Shown here in pieces: positions 23,801-33,102 of a stretch of DNA of 64,000 nucleotides; positions within the stretch are counted from its first letter, which is position 1; the number at the start of each line of letters is the position of its first letter. Position numbers and translations under genes: made by a program. The DNA is from Cladobotryum mycophilum (taxonomy: Eukaryota > Ascomycota > Sordariomycetes > Hypocreales > Hypocreaceae), in contig CM071589.1 in the NCBI GenBank assembly GCA_036429605.1, forward strand, positions 1,736,001 to 1,800,000, given 5' to 3'. The notes under the pieces were generated by a model. It was not told the DNA's origin. It ran no database searches and saw nothing but the letters and a program-made list of their open reading frames with translations.

Positions 23801-24334
23801 CGCCCTTCCGAAGCTACTTCTCAGCAAAATCTCGGTAGATTTCCGGCCGTAAGTATTCCTTTTGCGAGGTTGTCGTTTTGGCTTTATTAACATTGCGTAG
23901 TAATAACAGTAATGTCAAGGTGTCATACTAATAAATGCATCTTCAAATTACGCTAATTTTGCGCAACTTGAAAAGAAGGACGACGGCGTTTTACTCCACC
24001 CGAGCCGAGCCGTTCTCTCTCCGCCATCAATCATTGAGGCAGTCTGGAATCTCATCAGGTTACATACCGTGTACGAATGTATTGATTAGGAACTTGATTC
24101 ACATTTGCGACGAGAGTACTCCGTACACGAGATGATATGATGTGGCGGTGGAGATGATGAGTTGAGCCTCCTTTTCCCTTGCTACATGTATTTCGCCGAG
24201 CGGTCTGATAACCAATGCCCATAGCGTTGCACTCAGCTTGCATCGTGATGACTTTTCAAGTTGGTCACGTCCCGCTATTAAACTCTTTATTCGCTATAAT
24301 ATTACAGATATATACGGAGTATTGTAAAGTTAAA
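20868..24334. other. 3.5-kb non-coding region upstream of the Ecm33-like gene
   Basis: The minus strand from about 20870 to 21560 is pyrimidine-rich (many CTTTTCC-like runs), a usual feature of leaders of strongly expressed fungal genes. A (CA)10 tract is present at 21479-21499. From 22250 to 24330 I see nothing recognisable. An 84-codon ATG frame at 23457-23711 is listed under rejected items. Confidence 0.55.
21479..21499. repeat. (CA)10 microsatellite
   Basis: Uninterrupted CA dinucleotides in the Ecm33 upstream region. Confidence 0.95.
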
Positions 24335-25444
24335 TCATTCCATAGTGCTAACATCTGTTGGCTCAACCCGCCACATGTACCACATAAACAAACTCCGGTA
24401 TGGCGCAAACTTGTCCGACAGTTCCACCATATCCTTTTCCGACATGTATTTCCATTTGCCTCCTCCCTTGGCTTTGAGCTTGGATATATCCCGGCCAACG
24501 AATGCTGCACATCCTCTTTGAACACCGAGATCGCCAAGTGAGAAGACGTCCATTCTCTTGAGACCAAAAAAGGCAAACATCTCAACGGACCATTTGCCAA
24601 GACCGCGTACGGCAATGAGCTTTTCCAGAAGCTCTTCATAGGGGGCGTCGTGGAGCATTCTTGCACTTAGCTCCCCGTTGGCGAACTTCTCAGCCAGTCC
24701 TTGTATGTATTCTGCCTTTCGCTGTGAGAGGCCGGCTGTCCGTAGATGTTCTATTGAACATGCGGCAACTTCGGATGGTACTGGGAACTTGACACCGGGA
24801 TGGCTTTCGTCAAACAGCGCCACAAACTTGGCCTTGATGGATTTGGCAGCTGCCCCTGAAACTTGCTGTGATATGATGCCACTTGTTATACTCTCAAATG
24901 GATCGACAGCCTCAGCCAACCCCTCTGGTGAGAAGACCTCACAGTGATGTTTCTCGATTAATGGCTTCATGCGCGCATCAACCTTGATCAAATGATCACA
25001 GGCTTCGCGTAACAGAGTCTCTGTTGTCGTTTTAATCGCAGGCACCTTTGACGGAGACACAGATTCAACATCGCGCGAGGCCACTACCTGCGACGTTTCT
25101 GGTGACAGCAGCGTAGCATTTGTAAGCGTTGGGTCTGCCAGACGATTGACAGACTTGTTGATCGACTTGATCTCACTGCCTTGGACCTCTCTCTTGAGCT
25201 TTGCAGAGCTCGGTAGAGGAGTGGTCGGCGGAGGCATGCCTTTGCGCTGAACACGCTTCTTTGGTGGCGGTGTTGCTGGCTCAGCAACTTCATCTTTTGT
25301 AGTCGCATTTCTCTTTCTCTTGGTTTGCCGTGGTTTTGATGCTGGCGGCGGCGGCGGCGGCGGCGGTAGAAGGACTTCTTGAGGAGGTTGTGTATTTGCC
25401 TTGCTGCTAATGCGTGCAGAACGCCGTGTAACTGCCATGGTCAT
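24335..25444 (-). CDS. mag1: DNA-3-methyladenine glycosylase, AlkA/Mag1-type (HhH-GPD)
   Basis: Base-excision repair enzyme that removes alkylated purines. It is a single exon of 369 residues from the ATG at 25444 (a second ATG follows two codons later at 25438). The N-terminal ~150 residues are disordered: SARISSK, a poly-Pro run coded by a GGC repeat, and basic KPRQTKRKRN, a likely nuclear localisation signal. The glycosylase domain contains ITSGIISQQVSGAAAKSI, the helix-hairpin-helix VRGLGKWSVEMFAFFGLKR, and FSLGDLGVQRG, in which Asp (about residue 305) is the expected catalytic aspartate of HhH-GPD enzymes. The frame is open upstream to an ATG at 25531, which would add 29 residues. I chose the shorter start because the basic ARISSK-type N-terminus resembles known starts. 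Intact. Confidence 0.9.
   Translation of the reverse strand: MTMAVTRRSARISSKANTQPPQEVLLPPPPPPPPASKPRQTKRKRNATTKDEVAEPATPPPKKRVQRKGMPPPTTPLPSSAKLKREVQGSEIKSINKSVNRLADPTLTNATLLSPETSQVVASRDVESVSPSKVPAIKTTTETLLREACDHLIKVDARMKPLIEKHHCEVFSPEGLAEAVDPFESITSGIISQQVSGAAAKSIKAKFVALFDESHPGVKFPVPSEVAACSIEHLRTAGLSQRKAEYIQGLAEKFANGELSARMLHDAPYEELLEKLIAVRGLGKWSVEMFAFFGLKRMDVFSLGDLGVQRGCAAFVGRDISKLKAKGGGKWKYMSEKDMVELSDKFAPYRSLFMWYMWRVEPTDVSTME
25343..25368 (-). repeat. (GGC)n / poly-proline trinucleotide tract in mag1
   Basis: GGC repeats on the + strand encode a run of eight prolines in the disordered N-terminus of the glycosylase. Confidence 0.85.
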
Positions 25445-27061
25445 ATTCACGCTAAAGCAGGTCGTAGACGATGGCCAGTTGGTTGCCAATATTCCTCTGC
25501 AAACAATAACTGAGGATCTTGCGTAGCGCATTAAGCTTTAGCAAAATCGATCCTTGAATGAATCAATAATGACGCGGGTTTAAAGAGCTTGATATTCTGA
25601 CGTTGTGTTTCTTGTCAAATTGGAATTGTAATCAATGAGCCTGAAAGGCGCGATCTACAGTCAACGATGCCTATAATACTGTCCAGTACCGGACCGAGTA
25701 GCCTAGCATAGTAGCGTGCGGGTGATACCATATAGTGGCTAGCAACAGTACTTTCTCGCTCTCTCTCAGCCCGTCTCGGTTATCCATCATTTCGGACATA
25801 ATCGCCCGAGCTTTACCTGACCTTACAACACAAGATGAGCTACTCCGTACAGGTAGATGAATGGTCAGTTAGATGGGCGAATGAGGCGAAAGGATAACGA
25901 CCTCTCTATCAATAATATCATTATTAAGCAGTTTCCATGTCATTGATGTGAGCATCCACGCTTACGATGACCCCATGACCAGCCATTTGGTGGCTATCGA
26001 AATTGCAATGACTACTATATGCACAGAATTAAGTTCATGATACATGTATAATTGAATATTATTATCTATGCGATATTCTATTCCTATCCCGATCTATGAA
26101 TAAATAAAATGATAGATAACCTGGCCTTCAGTGGCCCGAGCCGCGTTTGAGATTTAATGTATAACAACTCTATGATCCAGTTTGCTAAATATATGCACAT
26201 TCCATGCCGATCGTTATTAACCACGAGGAACGAGTGGATAAACCGCTGCTTCTACTTTGGAATTCCATGTTCACTGGAGAATATGGAGCGTCCTGTGTAT
26301 TTTGAGATGCCAGAGATATTACTCGATGGGCTACGAAAAACCATCCATATGATTATTGTGCCAACCTTGTAGTCTATAGGGTAAGGGTAAAGTTCCAGGG
26401 TTCTCTTCAGATGCAATGCACAGAGCCAGAGCCTCCTTTCTAGTGGTGTTGGTGGGTCCTGACTCCTGTAGCGGACACTGCTAAATTGGGAATAACTCGG
26501 TAAGGCAAAACATTTGAGATACCAAAAAGGGGCATCGATTTGGCGCTTCCACGTGTGACAAGAAAAGTACCGTGCTCGTATTCACCATCAGTTAAGCTTT
26601 TTTATTTTGTTTTTCCTTCTCCAGGCTGTTTTGCGCTCCCTGGAATTGGTTCTCCAGATTTGATGAGATAGAACTGGGCTGTGTACCCCTTCCTCTCGTT
26701 AACCCCCGTTCACTTCGACCACGTTTCGCAAAACGCTGGCTTGAGCGTCTCTTGGCTTAACGTCTTGTCATCGTCTGTCTGCAGCTTGAGCTCGATTCAG
26801 GCGGCTGCTTCTTACTCTCGTTTTTTTAATCAGGCCAGCAGCGCCTTTCTTTTTGACATTCTCCACCTTCAATTGCGCTGCGCCTTGCATTCCTCCACGC
26901 TTTTCGCCGTTGACTCGCGATTGGCAAAAGGGAACATAGAGCCCACCACCCGTAACGTTACCCACGATTAACTACGCATTTTATTCTTTTATTATTTTTC
27001 TTTTTTTTGTTGTTGTTGTTCAAGCGAAGCGGTTACAAAGGGATTGCCCAAGTATTTCGTC
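25445..27061. other. Divergent intergenic region between mag1 and the GT62 gene
   Basis: 1.6 kb without a gene. The stretch from about 25900 to 26400 is AT-rich. From about 26590 to 27060 it becomes pyrimidine-rich and should contain the GT62 promoter and leader, including T8 at 27001-27008 and TTG repeats. The open frame at 27007 is the GT62 first exon read from a non-ATG codon. Confidence 0.55.
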
Positions 27062-28534
27062 ATGTTACTACCCAAGGGCGGGATCAACTGGAAATCAGCG
27101 AGGGGCCAGATCCCCCGACTAGGGCCATCTGGAACGTGATAACAAGAACACGATTCCTATTACTCGTCGCCATCACTGGCATTTTGCTGCTGCTATGGCG
27201 TGGCATCTCCAATTCTGCGAATGATATGCAGAAGTAAGAACATCCATACCAAGTTCTTGGCCTAAACGCCTTGGCTAACAATGACAAGCTTCTACTGCTG
27301 GGGTCCCGCGAAGCCACCGATGGAAATGACAGCGAACGAACACAACAGATGGAATGGCCACCTGCAAACACCCGTTATTTTCAACCACCACGCCCCTGTA
27401 GAGATCAATTCAAGCACCATAGAATACGTCAATCTCAACCCCATCAATTCGACTGAACGAGCGGTTGCAAACGGAGAGAGGGTCCTCATCTTGACGCCGT
27501 TGAAGGATGCCGCTCCATACTTGTCCAAGTACTTTGAGCTCCTCGCTGAGCTCACGTATCCCCACCGATTGATCGATCTCGCATTCCTCGTCTCCGACTC
27601 TACAGACGACACACTCGCCGTTCTCGCCTCGGAGCTCGATCGCATCCAAAAGCGACCAGACCAGATCCCCTTCCACAGTGCAATGGTCATTGAGAAGGAT
27701 TTTGGCTTTACTCTGAGTCAGAATGTCGAGGAGAGACACTCATTCGAAGCTCAAGGACCCCGACGAAAGGCCATGGGGAAAGCCAGGAACTACCTTTTAT
27801 CCGCTGCCCTGAAGCCCAATCACTCGTGGGTCTACTGGCGTGATGCGGATATTGTCGACAGCCCTCCTAGAATCCTAGAGGATTTTATTGCTCATGACAA
27901 AGATATTATTGTGCCTAGTAAGGATTTTGTTTCTGGATATAGTCTGTACCCGTACTAATTGCCATCTAGATATCTGGTTCCACCGTTACAAGGACGGCGT
28001 CGATATTGAAGGACGATGTGGGTAGTCATACATATATTACCGGTGATGTTATAACTAACGTTGAAGTAGTTGACTACAACTCATGGGCCGAATCGGACAA
28101 GGGTCGCAAACTCGCCGCCAGCTTGGATAAGGACGTTGTTCTCGCTGAAGGTTGGTGGGAGCCGATGTCTATTGCAAAATGTTGCTAACAGTGAATCGCA
28201 GGCTACCGCCAGTATGATACGGGACGAACTCACATGGCCAGATTGGGTGATTGGCGCAACAACAAGGACCAGGAGATGGAACTGGACGGTATTGGTGGCG
28301 TCAACATTCTGGTCAAGGCCGATGTCCACCGTTCTGGTACGCATCACCTCGGTGTTTCAATAATGATCTACTAACTCTGATTCAGGCATCAACTTTCCTT
28401 GCTATGCATTCGAGAACCAGGCCGAGACCGAGGGTTTTGCCAAAATGGCTAAGCGAGCAGGCTATCAGGTAATTGGTCTCCCCAATTATGTTGTCTGGCA
28501 CATCGACACCGATGAAAAGGGTGGAAACGCATAA
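27062..28534 (+). CDS. anp1: GT62 mannosyltransferase, mannan polymerase subunit (Anp1-type); apparent 1-nt frameshift in exon 1
   Basis: Golgi type II membrane protein that elongates the alpha-1,6-mannan backbone of N-glycans (Mnn9/Anp1/Van1 family). Six exons fit: 27062-27233, 27289-27917, 27970-28017, 28070-28150, 28202-28336 and 28386-28534. The protein starts MLLPKGGINWKSARGQIP. A C5 run at 27112-27116 breaks the frame, and one extra C restores PPTRAIWNVITRTRF, the membrane anchor FLLLVAITGILLLLW and 404 residues in total. The catalytic region shows GPRRKAMGKARNYLL and the DxD-type motif YWRDADIVD (D243/D245), then NIWFHRYKDGVDIEGRFDYNSW and the family C-terminus NYVVWHIDTDEKGG. Anp1 is my best subfamily guess because of the MLLPKGG start. 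The intron after exon 4 uses a weak GTTGGT donor. Confidence 0.88.
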
Positions 28535-29707
28535 GTTCGGTCCACCCAGTCTTATAAGAGTTCCGCTTCTCCTTACCTGTCTCATATTTTGCCCGGACTG
28601 GTCCAAAAATATCGATTGCCGCTTGCCAAAGGGGTGATTCTGTACGAAGATTTATGATGTTATACCTTTTGCGAGTTTTGCTGTTTAGACCCGATCAACC
28701 TTAACATCGACACGACGACAGCGCGGCATGCAATGGATCATACCCTTTGCATACCATGAAGACTGGCAATTCACTCATCCGCACCCCCCTTTTAATTCCG
28801 ATGGTTCTTTTATAGGGATAGCATTTCTTTGGGTCAAACTTGGGAAGCGAAACAAACGAGATGTTTTGCTGTAATTATAGATTCTGGTTACTACGTTGCG
28901 TATATGGGAGCTCGGAGAGGGAATGGGATAGCTGGGCGTGTCGGTAGGGAGGAAAACGGGAACGGGGAGACTGATTGGAACAGTCGGTGTCATTGGAGTT
29001 CAGAGCAGGTACGGTATATTGTCTAGGCCAAAATATTTCCTTCATGTTGGAATTATATGGGATGTGAGCTCCTGCATTTTGATTAGAGCAATAGATTCTG
29101 AAGACAGTCGTAGTGCTCTGTTCTGTGATGTTGAAAATGATAGTGATGGTGATCTATGTCGTCTTATCTTTTCGATCTAACGCCATTCCGTGCTCCTTTC
29201 TATTAAAATCTAGGTTATAGATAGATGGCTTCTGACATGTTTAGTTTTGGCCGATACGGGGTCAGACGCACATTCGCTCTCGTGCATGGATGAACGCGAC
29301 ACATGACCCAGCGGTGGAATATCGGCTAAACTGATGCGATTGCAGGGTGCCGTCATCATCCCGCTAAAGGACGAGGCAACAGCAGGCTGAACCGAACGCT
29401 ACCCTTCTCAACTAGAAACTATTGCGCAATTCGACACATACGATTATTTCGAATCTAGGAGCGTGCATATCTCACAAGGTTGGTGACCAGGTAAGTCTAG
29501 ACGGCTGCCTGGTTGTGACCTTGACACTAAGGTTGCCGTTATCAACAGGCGCGACCCCACTATCGAGAGACTGCTGCTTCGGCTTGTCTGTAGTCACACC
29601 GTCTTCCGCCATCATTTGTCCGCGTCGTCCGTACCGAGTTTCTCGACTTAATCAACCTCCTCCTCTAATCCTAAACGCATCTATTTCATCTTTTCACATT
29701 CGACATC
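28535..29707. other. Intergenic region between the GT62 gene and snf7
   Basis: Holds the GT62 3' flank and the snf7 promoter and leader. A probable leader intron at 29491-29548 is listed separately. No additional gene seen. Confidence 0.6.
29491..29548 (+). other. Probable 5'-UTR intron of snf7
   Basis: A 58-nt segment has a consensus donor GTAAGT, a CACTAA branch-like site about 23 nt before the end and the acceptor CAACAG. It lies 160 bp upstream of the snf7 ATG. Sequence features only. Confidence 0.55.
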
Positions 29708-30575
29708 ATGTGGGGCTGGTTCGGCGGCGGTGCCGCCCAGAAGCGCAAGGACTCACCCAAGAATGCCATTCTGGGATTGAGATCACAGCTGGACATGCTC
29801 CAGAAGCGCGAGAAGCACCTCCAGTCACAGATAGACGAGCAGGAAGCGATAGCTCGCAAGAACGTCAACACAAATAAGAATGGTGTGTAAAACCACTGGC
29901 AAGCCGATGAGATGGGGGACAAAACGGGGCGTGATATTAATGAACTACATAGCTGCGAAGGCTGCCCTCCGGCGCAAGAAGACGCATGAGCATTCCCTGG
30001 AGCAGACGGTTGCCCAGATAGGAACTTTGGAGCAACAGATCAATGCTATTGAGTCAGCAAACATCAACCGCGAGACCCTTGCGGCTATGGAGAAGGCATC
30101 TGAGGCGATGAAGCAGATTCATGGCAAGCTTACGCCGGAGAAGGTCGACGACATCATGTACGTGATTTTACAGAATACCTTTGCACCCCATCAATTTGTG
30201 CTTCCGCTGATCGTATTGTATTAGGGACAAAATGCGAGAACAAAACACCCTCAGCGAAGAGATTGTCAACGCGATTACGGGAAACACTCTCGGCGAGCCG
30301 ATCGACGATGCGGAGTTGGAAGACGAGCTAGATCAGATGCAGCAGGAACAGCTCGACGAGCAGATACTCAAGACGGGAAATGTCCCCGTGGCAGATGCGG
30401 TTCACAAGATGCCTTCACCAGCGCATGCAGAGCGTAAGTTTCATGTCATGTCGGGAGTATTTTATATGTGGTAAGAAGCTGACCGTATATAGCCATTTCA
30501 AGCAAGAAGCAGGCTATCGAAGAGGACGACGAGGAAGCGGAGCTCAGGAAACTCCAGGCTGAGATGGCCATGTGA
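29708..30575 (+). CDS. snf7: ESCRT-III subunit Snf7/Vps32
   Basis: Core filament-forming ESCRT-III subunit for multivesicular body sorting and membrane scission. Four exons (29708-29882, 29953-30157, 30225-30433, 30493-30575) give 672 nt and 223 residues, the usual Snf7 length. The N-terminus MWGWFGGGAAQKRKDSPKNA is the Snf7-type membrane-inserting start. Long charged helices follow (LRSQLDMLQKREKHLQSQID, then AALRRKKTHEHSLEQT and NRETLAAMEKASEAMKQIH). The C-terminal half is acidic (DDAELEDELDQMQQEQLDEQ). It ends EAELRKLQAEMAM, a C-terminal helix with the MIM1-like spacing that binds Vps4. All exon phases join cleanly. Confidence 0.95.
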
Positions 30576-32327
30576 GGCTAATGTTAGTTATGAGATTGCA
30601 GTTGGAACACAGTGTATGTTGGATTGGAACATCTGATGGTAGGAAACCATGGACTGGCTTCTGCATTTCATATCGGACCGCGTGGGTCTGTCACAGGGGA
30701 AGTAGACGAGTTCTGCAATTATGTGAGCCAATTTCTCACTTGATTCATATCTCGTTGATTGGTGTTTTCTTCTTCTTTTTGGCGTTGGCGTCTTGAGGTT
30801 AGGGATGATTTAGTCAATGGCCGACGCCGCATATCCGAGATGAACAAGATGATGATCCTGTTTTGAGGAAAAGAGACTATCTGAGGATGAAAGGACGAGA
30901 CTTGGCCTTGAGCAGTCGTCCTGTCTCTAGATCAAGGCGGCAGAAGGCTTGTGGATGAATTTGTTTTAGGTAGACTTTCTAGATGTGAAGCACAGATCGG
31001 ATCTAAGCAGAAACTTACATAGTAGAATCCCAGCACTTTGCACTTTCACTTGCACTTTATTTAGCATGAAAAAGTTATGCCTACTTTCGATTGCAACGGG
31101 CCGATCAGAAGTACGAGTATGCAGTCGATGAAACGAGATTTCCCAATACATTTCTTGGCGGTCGAGGTAAGTCCGTAACGTAGTCATTGGGGGTAATGAT
31201 ATCTGGTCGTTGTTAGCGGCTTCATTTGGCGCCCATGCCATGCACCCCATACGCGGAATCACATTTTCAAGCAAGGTGGCTAACACATCATAACGGAGTA
31301 GATTACTTTGTAGATGCATAGATGGATTTTCCTTGGTATGGAGTAGTACAAGTAGGAGACTGAGACTCTGCAGGTTGTTTACAGCATGAGTGAGCAAGTG
31401 AGTAAGGTGATGAGCAACCCTGGTTTGGGAAAGCAGAGCGGGTACTACCGCCGGTGGATGCTAATTTAAGGCCATTCATTCTTGGGTGAGCTGAATTCTG
31501 CAACGTCACGATACGAAGGGCCGGTGAGGTGGACGACCTACTACATGTACATACATGCTTGAGTTAGCCTAGCTGGGTATCAAGACAAAGGACGGGAAAA
31601 CAGATTGCCTGATGTCTCCTCCTCTGACAAGTAACGCCGTGGGATCCCTGCTGAGGAGGCTTCTGCCATGTCATAATTCTCTCTCTTTGGAGCCACCGCA
31701 TCCGCTTATAGATTTTGTTTCTGAAACAAAGCAGGGGGAGGAGGAACTTTTACCGTTTTGCAGACACAAAGCTACTAAGATGATAAGCGTTACCCTCCGC
31801 TAAGTCGTCTCGTATGGAGGTTAGGCGCGCTTGGCCATTGGATGAACCAGCACCTTGTTGAGGGAGCTCACGTGACTGACCGACCCAATTAAACACTTCC
31901 CCCTGGGCAGGCGCCAACGAATTTGGTGCGCGCTTACCGGGCGGCTGTGACCCAACCAAACGACGTCTGGAGCCACTTTTAGTCCCACCATACCAGGGGG
32001 GTCAGGACTTGTCATCCCCATGTCCATCTGCAAAGAAGCGCCCCGGCGGAGACACACACACATACACACCTGACGACCTTGTCGAATACCCTTTCATGGC
32101 GCAAAAAGGCCAAAAGAAGGTTTTTGTTTGCTTGTTTCTTTGTGACTTGGTCCCAAGTGGGATGGGGTTGCAGGGTTGCAGGGTTACAGGGGTGTGTTGG
32201 TGGGTGGTGCAGCATGAGAAAAAGGCGGGCGACCATGACCACCATTGCATGGCATGGCATGGCATCGACTGGGCTGCAACCGCGGGACAGACTATGGAAA
32301 ACGAAAGCAGTTACTGAGATGTCTTGT

Positions 32328-32369
32328 TCTGTCTTATCCTGTCCTGTCCTATCCTGTCCTGTCCTGTCC
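32328..32369. repeat. TCCTG tandem repeat
   Basis: About eight copies of TCCTG/TCTTA/TCCTA-like pentamers. Confidence 0.85.
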
Positions 32370-32521
32370 GCCTTTCCCGCAGCGCGTACCTGCTGGGCGT
32401 GCGTTTCTTCTCATGGGTCTTGGTCTTGGTCTTGGTCTGGCCTCCATGATGGATGGTGGTACCTAGTAGATAGGTCGCGTCTGGCCCGGCCCAACTACAC
32501 CTTTTACTCTCTTCTCTTTTC

Positions 32522-32543
32522 CCTCTCTCTCTCTCTCTCTCTC
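32522..32543. repeat. (CT)10 microsatellite
   Basis: Uninterrupted CT dinucleotides in the leader of the downstream membrane protein gene. Confidence 0.9.
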
Positions 32544-33102
32544 CATCTTCTATTCTCTTTTTTTTGCTCCATTTCTTTTTTGATCCAAGTGATCCCTTTT
32601 TTTGTTTTCTTTTCTTATCGTAATTCCTTGCTGTTTCGTTTCTTGGGAAAAAATTGATACCATTTTACACAGCGTTGGTTCTTTGTTTTTCAATCTCCAT
32701 TTTCATTGTTCTGTTTCTTACGATTTCCCCATTTGTCGAATCATGTTGAGATGCTGGTCGTCTCTGATATAAACCTGGTTCTTTCTTTAGGTCAGTTTTT
32801 ATTTTATTTTATTTACTGATTGATGTTTCCTCTGCATTGCCTTTCTCTTGAGCCCTTTTTCGAAGCACCCGCCTCATAGCCTCGGCATGGTCTGTCATTG
32901 TTGTCGTTGTCATCACCCCGTCCTTCGGTGTTGATGTGGAGCTTTCGAGGAACTGCGTCTGGGGGAGGACGACTTACACCGCCGGTTTACAAAATACAGA
33001 ATTCGATTGTGGCTCAAGAAGGCAGAAGAGGGAAAAAACGTCCCTCACATCTTTTTACTTTTGCAGGAAGCTGACCTTTTTCTCCATCTTCAAAAACTTC
33101 AG

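Larger units (their letters stand above)
30576..33102. other. 2.5-kb non-coding region upstream of the CFEM-like membrane protein gene
   Basis: No gene recognised. It contains GCATG copies near 32246-32266, a TCCTG tandem repeat at 32328-32369, a (CT)n tract at 32522-32543 and a strongly pyrimidine-rich leader from about 32480 to 32860. The minus-strand frame at 30966-31397 starts at a non-ATG codon and shows no motif. Confidence 0.55.

Noticed and set aside
30966..31397. 143-codon minus-strand frame upstream of the membrane protein
   Set aside because: Starts at a non-ATG codon and has no recognisable domain, signal or spliced partner.
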